Of a stretch of 64,000 nucleotides of DNA, positions 47,645-61,675 are shown one piece after another. Origin of the DNA: Stramonita haemastoma (taxonomy: Eukaryota; Mollusca; Gastropoda; Neogastropoda; Muricidae). Below the pieces are notes generated by a model that was given only the letters and a program-made list of their open reading frames with translations, was not told where the DNA came from and searched no databases. The stretch is taken from assembly GCA_030674155.1 (NCBI GenBank), contig CM060318.1, positions 81,638,698 through 81,702,697 of the forward strand, written 5' to 3'. A program made the translations under genes and the position numbers. The number at the start of each line of letters is the position of its first letter. Within the stretch, counting starts at the first letter, position 1.

Positions 47645-48595
47645 CGCACGCGAGCGTTTATTATGGTCACGAAGATGGTAGGCACACTAGCACTCCTTTA
47701 TGATTAAGATATTTTATGCCTCCTAACACTTTGTCGTCCAAATCGTATGGTGACGTGAAATATTATACCACATTGCTACTAATAAGAGTGGTCACTGCGA
47801 CATTTACCAAATAGTTACTTTGAGAGCGCTTTTTAAGAAAAACTAGAAACCATTGCGTGCTTTTAGGCATTAAAATACTGCTGAAATACCTAGTCGTGTG
47901 TTTAAATTCGACGGAAACAATAAAGAGAAATTTATGTAACAGGCTTTACCATCTATAATTTGCAAGATACGTCACACTCTCGCTGAATAATAAGATAATA
48001 AAATGAAAAAGACTGCACATGAAAGACAATCCACCAAAAGTGGAAGAGGGGTGACAGATGCAATATCTGTCTTCAGCAGACTTTCCTTTAATTACGAGAT
48101 ACAAAGCAGTAATCATCATGTGAAATTAAAAACAAAAAAACATCCTACGCGTATGTAACCAATACGTGAAGTATTTGCTTCAAAGAGAAAAGCCTCATAT
48201 GAAAGACTAACAGCAAATTAAAAAGCGCCAATGGAAGGGGAATAATTCAGAAATGGCTCGTACCAAGTAAAAAGAGACCAAAGAAAGCCATTTGTTTTCC
48301 AGTACGCATGAAGGCATCAGCAAAACTTATCTTTGTAGGCCGTTAAGTGCTGTCATTGCATTAAAATGATCTCAGATTTAAAGTGTCCACCCATACGAAG
48401 GTGTTCTAATACACAGTTTAAACCCGTTTGGGTTTTGCACAAACGCGTCTGCGTGCGCATGCGCGCGTGATGTGTGGGGGGGGGGGGGGGGGGGGGGGGA
48501 GGGTTCGGGACGAGAGGACACGTGCATCAATTTTGTACAGATATCAAATACATATCTGCGATTGCGTGTGTGTATTTGTGTAGGGTCACACAAGC

Positions 48596-48671
<76 letters not shown>

Positions 48672-48835
48672 ATGTGTGTGTGTGTGTGTGTGCGCGCGCG
48701 CGCGCGCGTGTGAGTGTGCGTGTGTTCTTAAAAAAAATCATTTTTTCTTTTATATTGATAATACAATAAGCACTCATGTTTTTTTACATCTAGTCCCCGT
48801 GTGTATGCTGTTTTGTAAATCTTATTGTCTGTTCC

Positions 48836-48923
<88 letters not shown>

Positions 48924-48930
48924 GTGTGTT
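47338..48930. repeat. Microsatellites inside satellite units (first two units)
   Basis: CG/GT run 47338-47400, GT-rich 47480-47655, G run of about 25 at 48476-48500, (TA)n 48597-48658, GT/CG 48660-48725 and GT 48838-48930. Equivalent runs recur in every unit. Confidence 0.93.
48748..48838 (-). mobile_element. SINE family 1, 3' fragment inside a satellite unit
   Basis: ATTGATAATACAATAAGCAC, ACATCTAGTCCCCGTGTGTA and TGTTTTGTAAATCTTATTG match the 3' part of the family in minus orientation. Other units lack it. Confidence 0.65.
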
Positions 48931-49550
48931 ATGGCCATGGGGATGGTCGGCACATCAGCATTCCTTTGTTATTAAATGTTTTAAGTTTCTTAATATTTGA
49001 GATTCCAAACTGTATGGTTACGTGAAATATACCACGTTGCTACTAATAAAAAGTGTCCATGGGGATGTTCAGAAGAAAGTAAATTATTTCGTAAGTATGT
49101 TTCAAAGAAAAACATTGTTTTTAAACAAACCAGCCAGGGAGTGCATTAAAGCATTCATATACCGCTGATATATCTAGTTTTGTGTTGAAATTTGTTCATA
49201 GCAGAATAGAGAACTTTACATGACAGAGAAAAGTAGCCAATCTGTTTGCCCTGTATTGTTTAGGCACATTAAAAAGGTCTTTTTTAATATCTGGATTTCT
49301 CTATCTTTGGGGCGGTAGCTGCGTTTTTCTACCAGCTTTATCATCTGTTTTTTTCCAAAGTGAAACTACGACACGCTTTTGAGGAACAAGCTTATAAATG
49401 ACAAAGACTGCATACAAAAGACGATCCAAGTGGAAAAAAGGCGACAGATGCAATCTCTGTCTTCAGCAGACTCTTCTTTAAATAGAATTATTCGCTACAA
49501 AATAGTACCTACCTTGTGAGAATTAAGAAAATGTTCGATGTGCAGGTACC

Positions 49551-49783
49551 AATCCAATCCAATGATGTTGCTTATAGCCCCGCCAACCACATAGGCCATA
49601 TCAGGGCTGTCACCTCGTCACATTGTAAAACTCGTATTAAAAGTGTGCGACTATGTACAGTTCAAAACGAGGTATAAAAGCAACTCGACTGTCCTTGCTT
49701 GAATCGACGCCCCGGTCAACCATAAGGGTCAGCCCAGGACGGCCACCGCGTCGTGGGAAAACCCACATCATGACACAGGTACA
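49551..49783 (-). mobile_element. 5'-truncated LINE 3'-UTR insertion with target-site duplication
   Basis: The insert has the (CCAAT)n/stem-loop 3' end and about 230 bp of 3'-UTR, matching 44213-44440. It is flanked by GATGTGCAGGTACC (49537-49550) and GATGTGCAGGTAACC (49784-49798). Other satellite units carry a single related word (GATGCGCAAGTAACC) at this point. Confidence 0.88.
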
Positions 49784-52667
49784 GATGTGCAGGTAACCGA
49801 TACATCGGATGTTAGCTTAAAAGAAAAATCCCTTTATGAAAGACTAAAGTAGATTAAAGGACGCCAATGTAAAGTGAAATATTACAAAAACGGTTTATAC
49901 AGAGCAACAACAGACTTAAGAAAAACAATTTTCCTAGTACATAATGAAATCATAACCAAAATAATATGGGATTGAAAGCCATTATCTACAATTTTTATCC
50001 AACAGTACCATTTATTGCCCAGCCGACCTCAAGTAGCCATATCAGGGCTGCAATTGGATCAACATTAAATCTCATATTATTAAAGTGTCCACACACATGC
50101 AGATGCTGTAATAGACTACAGCTGTTCCGGTTTTGCACAAACGCGTCTGTGTGCGTGCGTGTTTAGGTGTATATGTGCGCGCGCGCGAGCATGTGCATGT
50201 GTGTGTATGTCGAAAGGGGGGGGGTGAGGGATGACATGAGTATTAATAAATTTTGTTAGTATAGATATCAAGAACATACCCGCGAATGCGTATGGTCAAG
50301 CAAACGTGTGTGTATGTGTGTGTGCGCGCACACACGCATGCGTGCGTATGTGCGTATTTGTGTGTGTATGTGTGTGTGTGTGTGCGCTTGTTTATTATGA
50401 CAATGAGGATAGTAGGCATACCAGCATTCTCTTATGAATAAAGTAATGTTAATGGTTCTTAACAATTCACCTTCCAAATCGTATGATTATGTGAAATATT
50501 GTAGCCACGTTGCTTTTAATAAATGAGTGATCATGAGAACATTGAGCAATACAGTTATTTTAAGAGTGTTTTTAAAAGAATGTGCTTGTCTTCTGTTTGA
50601 GTATTTAAAAGAGGTCTTTTTAATTTGTGGTTTTCCCCATCTTTTTGTGGCAGAGGTTGCGTTTTTCTACAGGCTTTATTATCTATATTTTTGAGTAAAA
50701 ATAAACCCTACAACGCACTATTTCGAAACAAGAAGATTAGGAATGGCAAAGTCTGTATACAAAAGACAATCTAAATGGGAGAAAGGCGACAGATGCAATC
50801 TCTGTCTTCAGCAGATATTTCCTTAAATATAACTACAGCTAAAAATAGTACATACCAGGTGAAAATTAAGAAAATACCCAATAGGCAAGTAACCGATACG
50901 TGCGATGTTTTCTTCAACGAGAAAACTCTTACATAAAAAACTAACACTAAACTGAACGCCGATGGAAAGTGAAGTAATACAGAAATGGTTCTTACCAAGT
51001 AAGAAGAGAATAAAAAGGTCTTATTGCATATGAAGTTATAAGCAGATAGCTTATCAGCTGTAATCTACAGCTTTCATCCAACAATATTCATAGCCCAGTC
51101 GAACTCAAGAGGTCATATCAGGGATGTCACAGCATTGAAATTAAATCTCAGATTAAAAGTTTCCACCCGTATGCATATGCTATGATATACAATGTACAAC
51201 TGTTTCGGTTTTGCACAAACGCATGCGCGCATGCGAGTGCGGACGCGTATGTGTGTGTGTATGTGCGCGCTTGCGTGCATGTGTGTGCGTATGTGCATGT
51301 TACGGGGAGGGGAAAGGACAAATGTATCAATATATTTTGTTTGTATAGATATCAAAAACATACACGCAAATTCGTGTGGTCAAGCAAGTATATTTGTGTG
51401 TGTGTGAATACGTGCGTGCGTAGGTGCATGTTTTTGTGTTTGTATCTGTGCGTGTACATATGCGCGCGCGCGCGTGTGTGTGTATGTGTATGTGCACGTG
51501 TTTATCATGGTTATGGGGATGGTAGGCACACCAGCACACCTTTATGATTAAGATATTTTATGCCTCTTAACACTTCTTCCAAATCGTATGGATACGTGAA
51601 ATACTTTACTATATTACTACTTATAAAAGAGTCGTCATTAGGACAGTTAGCAAAACAGTTATTTTGAGAGTGCTTTTTTTTAAAAAGAAAAACTAGATCC
51701 TCTTTTAGGCAAATAAGCCAGTGAGTGCATTCAAGCGTTAAATATACTGCTGAAATATCTAGTCGTGTGTATAAATTTAACAAAAACAATAAAGAGAACT
51801 ACATATAATTGAGAAATGTAGACAATTTGCTAGCGGATTATTGGCTTAGGCACTTTAAGAAAAAAGATTTTTAAATTGTGGTTCTTTTTGTTGGTACAGA
51901 AGTTGCGTTTATCGTCTATATTAGTTTTTTTCCAAGATAAACAAACCTATGGACACACTCGTGTGGAATGACAATTGAAAAAAAAGACTGCACACCAAAG
52001 ACAGTTCACCTAAATTGGAAGAGGGGCGACAGATGCAGTCTGCCTTCAGCAGATTTTTCTTTGATTATAATCATGAGCTACAAAATAGTAAGTACCATGT
52101 GAAAATAAAACACCCGATGCGTATGAACCAATACGTGAAGTGTTTGCCTCAGAGAGAAAAGCCTTACATGAAAGACTGACAGTAAATTGAAAAATGCAAA
52201 TGGAGAGGGAACAATTCGAAAATGGCTCTTACCAAGCAACAAGAGACTAAAGAATGCCTTTTTTTCCAGTACGTATGAAGTCATCAGCAAAAAATAATTA
52301 TTGGTTTGTTAGCCGTTATCTACATTTTTTATTGAACAATATCTATAGCCCAGCCAACCTCGAGAAGCTATAACCAGGGCTGTCATTGCATTAAAATCAA
52401 ATCTCAGATTAGAAGTGTCCTCCGATAATTGGGCAGATTCTATAATATACCGTCTACAACTATTTGGGTTTTGCTGAAATGCGTCCGTGTGCGTGTGGGT
52501 GTTTATATGTATGTGTGTATGTGTGCGCGCGTGTGTGCACGCGCGATTGTGTACGTCCGAAGGGGGGAGGGGAGGACAGGGTATCAATAAATTTTGTTTG
52601 TATAGAAAATTACATACCCACGGATGTTTGTGGTCAAATAAGCACGTGTGTTTGCGTGTCTGTATGT

Positions 52668-52725
<58 letters not shown>

Positions 52726-52740
52726 TGTGTGAGAGTGTAT
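52668..52740. repeat. (GT)n microsatellite in satellite unit
   Basis: GT run of about 55 bp, then TGTCTGTGTGAGAG. Confidence 0.93.
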
Positions 52741-53610
52741 ATGTGTGTCTATTATGGCCATAGGGATGGTAGACATACCGCCATCCATTTATGATTAAAA
52801 AGTTTGTTTCTTGATCAACATTCTACCTTCCAAGTCGTATAGTTAGCTGAAAAAATGTAGCCACGTTGCTACTAATAAAAGAATGTCCATAAGAACATAC
52901 CATAAAACGATTTGAGAATACTGTTTACAGTGAATCTAAATTCTCTTTGAAACAAATAGAATTAATCGGTTAGTGCATTAAAGCGTTTGTATATTGCTAA
53001 AATGTGTGTTGAAAACTGGTGGAAAATAATATAGAACACTTTATATGAGCTGAAAAATGTACCCACTTTGCTTGCCTTTCGTTAGTTTAGGTACTTCAAG
53101 AGAGGTCTTTTCAAAATGTATGTTTTTCCTGTCTTTGGGACAGAGGATGTGTTGTTACCGGCTTTATAATAAACATTTTCCCAGATAAACAAACCTATGA
53201 CACACTCTTGCAATAACAAGTTTATAAATGACAAAGACTGCTCTCTAAAGACCATTTAAACGGGAAAAGGGTGACAGATTCAATCTCTGTCTTCATCAGA
53301 CATTATCTATTATAATTATTAGCTACAAAACAGTACCTATCATGTAAAAACCAATGCAATCCAAAGATGGTGCTTATAGCCCTGCCGACCACATAGGCCA
53401 TATCAGGGCTATCACCTCGTCACATTTTAAAACTCGTATTAAAAGTGTGCGACTATGTACAGTTTAAAACGAGGTATAAAACCAACTCAGCTGTCCTTGC
53501 TTGTATCGACGCCCCGGCCGACCATAAGGGTCAACCCAGGACGGCCCCCGCGTCGTCGGAAAACCCACATCGATCACACTTAAAACGAGATAAAACCAAA
53601 ACCAGATTCC

Positions 53611-54393
53611 TTAAAACAACCTTGTCCTTAGAGACCAACCATACCACTTTCGAAAAAAGCCGGATTCTCTCAGGAAGTTAAAAATGGTGTCCGGTGGAAC
53701 ATCCTGAAAGAGGATCTTTAGGGAGTCGGCGGTAAAATGCTTGTGCCTAATATCCTGAACATCCCGACACTCCAGGAGCAGATGCCTGACGGTCACCCAG
53801 ACGTCGCAAGTCACGCACCACGGGGTTCCCTCGCCTTTCAACAAGTGAACGTGAGTGATGTGAGAATGACCCGTGTGTATCCTGGTGAGCACTGTCGCCG
53901 CCTTTCGGTTTTTGACACCCAGAGGGAAAACCTCTTTCAGGTTGGGACAGATCCGAAAAAGCTTGTTGTCTGTCTGAGCATTTCACTCCTCCTGCCAGAG
54001 GGAATGCACGTATTGCTCGCTCCTAGGTTTCAGATCCGTAAACGGCACCGTGGACCCGGAAACCTCCTGCTCCGTGGCCCGCCTGGCGAGTCGGTCAACC
54101 GTCTCGTTGCCCCGAATGCCCGCGTGCCCCAGGACCCACACCAAAGCCACGTCACACCCGTCCCGTCTCAAGGAAATATACAGCTCGTAGAACTCCTGAA
54201 GCCTAGGGTGGTTACGTTCCTGCAAGCGATAGCCTCCAGAGCAGAGAGCGAGTCCGTACAGACCAAGAAGTCTTTCCTTGCCGATCGCCGGATCAGTCGC
54301 AGGGACAAGACGAGAGCGCTCAGTTCGGCCGTGTACACCGAGGCATCCGAAGGCAGGCACTCCGAAAGCGCCGATTCTCTGATGGCGGAACAA
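53611..54393 (-). pseudogene. LINE RNase H end and C-terminal Cys/His region
   Basis: Frame 53983-54393 carries the end of RNase H (ALVWVLGHAGIRGNETVDRL, with the conserved His and Asp). After a frame change near 53983, frame 53611-53892 reads TRIHTGHSHITHVHLLKGEG, then a Cys/His cluster WCVTCDVWVTVRHLLLEC (C-x2-C...H-x4-C), typical of the C-terminus of RNase H-bearing LINEs. Confidence 0.8.
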
Positions 54394-55240
54394 TAGGCGG
54401 TGCAGGCCACCCCCTCCTCCGACTTGGACCCGTCCGTAAAAACCCTGGTGTAGGACGGATATGATGCACAGAGCTCTCGGAAGAAGGCCCCGTATGCTGT
54501 GGAGCTGGTGACGTCTTTCCTATGAGCGGCCAGATCGAAACAAACCACCGGGGTCTCCATCATCCACATCGGCGTCTCTGGCAACTTTGGAAGGTCACAG
54601 ATAACCCCCAAATCGATGCCCGCCTCCCGGGGATGGGGAAGGATCCGAATGCCCAGAGGCGGGGCGGCAGAAGGCGATTTGTCGAACTTGGCCTGAAACC
54701 GGGGATTCATGACACAATCATACCCCGGGTTGTTGTATTCTGAATACAGTTTGAGGTAATAATTCAAGGTAAGTTTCAGACGGCGTTGTTTTAGTGAAGT
54801 CTCTCCCGCTTCAGCATACAGGCTGTACACCGGCGTCGTCCGGAAGGCTCCGAGACAGATCCGGAGCCCCTGGTGGTGGACCGGGTCCAGAGTTTTCAGG
54901 TAGGAAGGCCTCCCCGAGCCGTACACCTGGCATCCGTAGTCCAGCTTGGAGCGCACCAGCGGCCTGTAGACGTGCAGTAGTGTTCTCCTGTCCGCTCCCC
55001 AGTCAGTATGGGCGATCACCCGCAGGAGGTTCAGGGCTCTCTGACACGACGCTTTCAGATGTTGAATGTGGCTCCTGAAATTGAGCTTCCGGTCGAAAAC
55101 AATGCCCAAGAATTTGGCCTCCACCACGGCTGGGATGGTGGATTTTCCCAAGCGGATGACGGGGTCCAGGAAGTGCTCTCTGGACTTGTTCGTGAAGTGA
55201 ATGCACTTCGTTTTGGCGACCGAAAACTTGACCCATTGTC
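54168..55240 (-). pseudogene. LINE RT thumb and RNase H N-terminal part
   Basis: One open frame covers the RT C-terminal region (KFLGIVFDRKLNFRSHIQHL, then RPLVRSKLDYGCQVYGS) and RNase H: RVFTDGSKSEEGVA (first catalytic Asp), a Glu in YTAELSALVLSL and an Asp in VCTDSLSAL. It loses frame at about 54210. The frame extends upstream to 55349, but real homology starts near 55240, after a frameshift from the RT core frame. Confidence 0.85.
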
Positions 55241-55873
55241 CTGCGCCCATTCCTGAACCTTGTTCACGCAGAGCTGTATCTGCCTCTGAACCCCCGCAAA
55301 CGTACTGCCCGTGGCGTACAAAGCAAAATCGTCCACGAACAGCGAACACTCCACCCCCTGATGGACCGACCTTACGATGTCGTTGATCTTGACGCTGAAG
55401 AGAGCCGGGGAAAGGATGCTCCCCTGAGGAACCCCCATCTCCTGCTCGAAGATCTCCGAGAGCGTGGAGCCCACCCTCACCTGGAACCGTCTCTTGGCCA
55501 AAACATTCTGCAGGAACAACGGCAACCGACCCCGAAACCCCAAGTCCCGCAGGTCCGACATGATGCCGTACCTCCAGGCGGTGTTATAAGCCTTCTCGAG
55601 GTCGAAGAAAACGGCCACCACGTGCCGCCCGTTGACAAAGGCGTTCCGGACTGTCGTCTCGAGGCGGACCAGGTGGTCCACGGTGCAGCGATTCTTGCGG
55701 AAACCGCACTGCTCCCTGGCCAGAAAACCCCTCGTCTCCAGATACCACACCAGGCGGCTGTTAACCATTTTCTCCATCACCTTACAAATGCAGCTGGTGA
55801 GCGCAATCGGCCTGTAATTGCCGGGGTCCTTAAGGTCCTTGCCGGGTTTCGGGATAGGGACGACGCAGGCCAT
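55055..55873 (-). pseudogene. LINE reverse transcriptase core
   Basis: Reads ACVVPIPKPGKD, NYRPIALTSCICKVMEK, QCGFRKNRCTVDHL, VFFDLEKAYNTAW (motif A, with Asp), MGVPQGSILSPALFSV (motif B) and LFVDDFALY (catalytic FVDD). The useful part ends near 55240, where the frame shifts. All core RT motifs are present and uninterrupted by stops in this frame. Confidence 0.9.
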
Positions 55874-56219
55874 CTCCCAGGACGGGGAAAAACCCCGTCG
55901 TCCAGATCCGGTTGTAAACCCTCAGGAGGGTCCGCAGACATACCTCAGGAAAGTGCCTCAGATGGCCATAATGTACCTCGTCCGGGCCCGCGAAAGTCTC
56001 GCCGCAAGACTGCAAGGCGCTCTTCAGCTCTGGGAAAGAAAACGAAAGGTTGTAGACCTCGATGCGGGACTCAAAACTCAAAGGCACTCTCTCCCGACGC
56101 CGCTTCGTGTTCAAAAACGCCTGCGTTTTCGTTTCCGCCGACGAGTTTGCCATCAAGGTGGCGGCCAGCAGATTAGCCACCGCCTCCCTGTCGGTGACCA
56201 AAGCGTCCCCCGAGCGCAA
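55830..56219 (-). pseudogene. LINE RT N-terminal region
   Basis: GDALVTDREAVANLL, VPLSFESRIEVYN, LSFSFPELKSALQSCG and FAGPDEVHYGHLRH correspond to 46460-46760 on the plus strand. The frame shifts near 55873 before MACVVP. The open frame continues to 56387 into satellite sequence, which is not part of the element. Confidence 0.82.
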
Positions 56220-56639
56220 ATGTAAAAATAAAACAAAAATCCGATGCACAAGTAATGGATACATGGAATGATTTTTTTTCAAATGGAAAACTCTTGCATA
56301 AAAGAAAGTCAATTGGAAAACGCCAATGGAAAGTGAAATAATACTTACAGGTCTCTTACAGAAGAGCAAGAGATTAAACAAAACCAATTTTCACAGTAGG
56401 CTACACATGAATTTGTAAGCAAAAGACACATTGGATTTTTAAGCGTTATTCAAAGCACTTATTCAACAAAATCCTGTATATCCCAGCCGACCTCGAGAAA
56501 CCATATCAGGGATCACTTTGTACTAAAATTAAGTCTCATATTAAAAGTGTCCATCCACATGAAGATGCTATGCTATGCAGTCTACAACTGTTTGGATTTC
56601 ACACTAAAGCGCGTATTTGCGTGAATGCGAGTGTGTGGC

Positions 56640-58210
56640 GCGCGCGGGGGGGGGGGGGGGGGGGGGGTGTGTGTGTGTGCATTTGTGTGCGTGTTTGTGT
56701 GCCTTTGTGTGCGTGTTTGTGTGTATGTTCGGGGGGGGGGGGGGGGGGGGGAGGCACGTATATCACTAAATTTTGTATAGATATCGAACACATACCCGCG
56801 AATGCGTGTGGTCAAGCAAGCAAGCGTGCGTGCGTACGTTTGTGTGTGTGTTCGTGTGTGTGTGTATTTGTGTGTGTGCGCTTTAAGTGTGCGTTTGTGT
56901 GTGTGCGCGTTTGGTGTTTGTATGTGTGTGTCTGTGCGTGCGTGCGTGTGTCTGTGTGAGTGTGTGTCTGTGTGTGTGCGTTTATGTCCAAAAGGGATGG
57001 TAAGCATACCAACATTCCTTTATGATTATTTTTTTCTAAACATTTAACCTTCCAAATCGTATGGTTACATGAAATATTGTAGTCATGCTTCTTATAATAA
57101 TAAAGTGTTTGTGAGGACATTTAGCTACAGAAGCATTTTGAGAGTACTTTTGAAAGAAAAACAATTTTTTAAATAAATAAACCAGTGAGTGCATTAAAAC
57201 GTTCATATACTGTTGAAGTATATAGTTTTTTGTTCAACTTCGTGGAAACAATTGTCAAGAACTTTATATAATTGAGAAATGTAGCCAATTTGCTTGCCTT
57301 TTGTTCGTTTCGGCACGTTAGTCTTTTTTCAGTTTGTGCTTTTCCATCTTTGGGACAGAGGTTGCTATTTTCTACGGGTTTTATCATCCATTTTTCCGAA
57401 GGTAAACAACGCTACAAGATACTCTTGCAGAAAAACAAATACATGACAAAGGCTGCATCCGAATGACAATTCAAGTGGAAAGAGGCTGACAGTGGCAAGC
57501 TCTGTCTTCAGCAGACATTTAATCACGATTATTAGCTACAAAACCGTATCTACAATGTGAAAATAAGAAAATATCCGATGCGCAAGTAATCGATGGTGGG
57601 ATGTTTGCTTTACAGAGAAAGCCCGTATATGAAAGACGAACATCAAATTAAAGAACGCCAATGAAAAGTGAAATAATACAAAAATGGTTCATACCGAGCA
57701 ACAAAATACTAAACAAGACCAGTTTTCCCATTATACATGAAATCAGCAAAAACTATTAGTTTGTAAGCTTTTAACTACAACTTTGATCCAACAATATTTA
57801 TAGCTATGCCGACCTCAAGAAGCTATATTAAGGCTGTCTTTGCATTAAAATTCAATCTCAGATTGTAATTGTCCACCCATCTGCAGATGCTATAATATAC
57901 AGTCTACAGATAAGTTTTGCATGCGCGCGCGCGTGTGTTTGTGTGTGTGAGTGCACGTGCATGTACGTGTATGCCTGTGTGTGTGGGGGGGTCACTCGGA
58001 AGGGGCGCAACATTATCAATTTCGTATAAACACATACCTGCGAATGTGCGTGTGGATTTTTTGTGTGTGGGGGGGGGGGGGGGGGGGGGGGGGGGAGGTC
58101 GCGGAAGCATGTGTGTTGTGCATGGGTGTGCGTGCGTGCATATGTGTAAATGTGTGTGTGTGCGTTTGTGTGTGCATACGTGTAAGTTAGTGTACTTGTG
58201 CGTGCGTTTT

Positions 58211-58276
<66 letters not shown>

Positions 58277-59415
58277 TATGTCGTATTTATGTGCATACGT
58301 GTGTGTGTGTTGTGTGTGTGTGTGTGTGTGTTAAAAGTGTGTGTGTGTGTGTAAGAGTGTGTGTGTTGTAAGTGTGTGTGTGTGTGTAAGAGTGTGTGTG
58401 TGTGTAAGTGTGTGTGTGTGTAATGACAATGGGGACGGTAGGGACACCAGCATTCCTTCATGATAAAATATTTTATGTAGATGTTTTATATTCCAATTTA
58501 TATGGCTACGTGAATTATTGTAGACATGTTACTACTAATAAAATAGTGTTCAAATGGACAAGCAGAAGAAAAAAATTAGCGTAGTTTTTTCAAGAAAAAC
58601 TCATCTTTTTTTTAAACAAACCAGCCAGAAAATGGATTAAAGCATTCCTATACTGCTTATCTAGTTTTATGTTGAAATTTCTGCAAAACAAAAGTTTACA
58701 TACCAGAGAAATGTAGCCAATCTGCCTGCTTTGTGTTGTTAAGGCACTTTAAAAAAGGTCTTTTTTAATGTGTGGTTTTCTCTATCTTTGGGGAAGAAGT
58801 TGCATTTTTCAACCGGCTTTATCATCTATATTTTCCAAGATAAACAAACCTTCGACACACTCTTTCGAAATAAGATTATAAATGACAAAGACTGCAAACG
58901 AAAGAGAATCCAAGTGGAAGAAAGTCGACAGATGCAATTTCTGTATTCAGCAGCCATTTCTTTGGTTATACCTATTAGCTAAAATTAGTACCTACCAGGT
59001 GAAAATTAAGGAAATACCCAATACGCAAGTAACCGATTCGTAGGATGTTTGCTTCAGATGTTTGCTTCAACGACAAAAACTTCCATAAAAAACTAACACT
59101 AAATTGAAGAACGCCAAAGGAAAGGAAAATGATACAGAAATGGTTCTTACCAAGCAAGAACAGACTAAACAATTTCAGTACGTAAAATATATAAAGTCAT
59201 AAGCAAAATATTATTAGTTTGTCAGCTGTAATCTAAAAGCTCAACAATCTCATATATAGCCCAGCCGACCTTAAGAAGCCATACCATGGCTGTCACTGCA
59301 TTGAAATTAAATGTTTGAGTTTTGCACAAACGCGTGCGCGCCTGCATGCGTGCGTGTGCCGGTGCGCGCGCGCGTGTGTGTGTGTGTGTGTGCGCGCGCG
59401 CGTAAATGTGTGTGC

Positions 59416-59498
<83 letters not shown>

Positions 59499-59886
59499 CG
59501 TGTGCGTGTACGTGTACATGTCGCGGGGAAGACAAATGTATCACTACATTTTGTTTGTATAGATATCATGAACATACCTGCAAATTCGTGTGGTCAAGCA
59601 AGTATATTCATTTTTTGTGTGCGTTTGTGTGTATACGTGCATGCGTGCATGTTTTTGTCTCTGTGTGTGCATACGTGTGTGTGTGCGCATATATGTGTGT
59701 GTGTGTGCGTGCGTGCGTATGTGTGTGTACGTGTGCATTTCGCGTGGAGGACAAATATATCGATATATTTTTTTTGTATAGATGTCAAGAACATACCCAC
59801 AAAGTCGTGTGGTCAAGCAAGTGTATTTTTGTTTGTGTGTATACGTGCGTGCGTGCATGATTTTGTCTGTGTGTGAGTGTGCATAC

Positions 59887-59964
<78 letters not shown>

Positions 59965-61024
59965 TTATTATGGTCATGGGGATGGTAGGCACTTTGTCTT
60001 CCAAATCATATGGTTACGTGACATATTTTACCATATTGCTCCAAATATAAGTGTTCATTAGGACATTCAGCAAAACAGTTATTTTAAGAGTGCTATTTTA
60101 AAGAAAAACTAGATCCTCTTTTAAGCAAATAAACCAGTGAGTGCATTCAAGCGATAATATACTGCTGAAATATCTTGGCGTGTGTTTAAATTCGATCACA
60201 ACTATTAAGAGAACTATATATAACTGAGAAATGTAGACAATTCGCTAGCCGTTCATTCCTATAGGCACTTTTAAGAGAGGTCTTTATTTAATTTGTGGTT
60301 TTCCTTATCGTTGGTACAGAGGTTGCGTTTTGTACAGGCTTTATCATATATACTAAATTTTTTTTCCAGATAAACAAACCTACGACACACTCGTGCGAAT
60401 TATACGATACTAAAATGAAAAAGACTACACACGAAAGACAATTCACCTAAAGTGGTAGAGGGGTGACAAAGGCAATCTGCCTTCAGCAGATTTTTCTTTA
60501 ACTATAATTGAGCTACAAAACAGTAGCTACCATGTGAAAATAAAGAAAACACCGATGCGTATGTAACCAATACGAGAAATGTTGAACGCCAATGGAAAGG
60601 AAGATAATTCAGAAATGGCTCTTACCGCGCAGCAAGAGACTAAACAAAGCCAATTTTTCAAATACACATTAAGTTATCAGCAAAAAATATTGGTTTGTAA
60701 ACCTTTATCTACAACTTGAATCCAACAATATTTATAGCTCAGCTGACCTCAAGGGGCCATATCAGGGCTGTCATTGCATTACAATTAAATCTGAGATTAA
60801 AGGTTTCTAGCCATACGAGTATGTTATAATACAGTTTACAACTGTCTGGGTTTTCCCAAAACGCGTCTGCGTGCATGCGTGCGAGCGCGTGTATGTTTGT
60901 GTGTGTGTTGGGGGGGGGGGGGGGGGCAGGGGGGAGGACACGTGTATCAGTTTTGTATAGATAAATACATATCCGCGAAAAAGCGTGCGTGTGTTTTTGT
61001 GTGTGTGGTTACACAAACATTTGT

Positions 61025-61072
<48 letters not shown>

Positions 61073-61125
61073 GCGTGCGTGTGTAAATTGTGTACGAATG
61101 TGTGCGTATACGTCTGTGTGTCTGT

Positions 61126-61158
<33 letters not shown>

Positions 61159-61165
61159 ATGGCCA
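56640..61165. repeat. G runs and GT microsatellites in satellite units (right part)
   Basis: G runs at 56646-56667, 56730-56750, 58069-58095 and 60909-60926. GT or mixed GT/CG runs at about 56820-56985, 58215-58430, 59370-59515, 59895-59962, 61030-61085 and 61130-61158. These occupy the same two positions in each unit and cause most length variation. Confidence 0.93.
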
Positions 61166-61675
61166 TGAGGATGGCAGGTACACCAGCATTCCTTTGTGAT
61201 CGAGATGTTTTGTTTAACATTTCACATTCCAAACTATGGTTACGAGAAATATTATACCATATTTTTACTAATAGAAGAGTGTCCATGGGGCCTTCCAGAA
61301 CACTATTCTAAAATTATTTTCATGGAAAAAACGATTGTTTTTAAATAAATAAAAAAAGTGAGCATTTTAAAGCGTTAGTATATAACTGAAATATCTAGTC
61401 TTGTGTGAACTCGTGGAAAACAATGAATATGGCTTCATAGTACTTTAAATTGAAGCCAATGTGCTTGCCTTTTGTTCGTTTAGGTACTTAAAGGTGTATT
61501 TTTTTTAAATTCTGGTTTTCCCTCTCTTTTGTGGCTGAGTTTGCGTTTCCCTACAGGCTTTATAATCTATATTTTCGAAGGTAAATAAACCTACGACGCA
61601 CTCTTTCGAAATAAGATAATAAAATAATGACAAAGACTGCATACAAAGGACAATTCAAGTGGAAAATTGACGACA

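Larger units (their letters stand above)
53351..56219 (-). mobile_element. 5'-truncated LINE (RT, RNase H, 3'-UTR), 2.87 kb
   Basis: Inserted in a satellite unit and flanked by a 9-bp duplication ATGTAAAAA (53342-53350 and 56220-56228). It runs on the minus strand from the start of the RT region (GDALVTDREAV) through RT, RNase H and a Cys/His C-terminus to a 3'-UTR with the stem-loop and CCAAT-type tail. The RNase H downstream of RT places it in the I-like group of non-LTR elements (I, Nimb, Ingi or similar); I cannot choose the exact clade. Confidence 0.9.
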
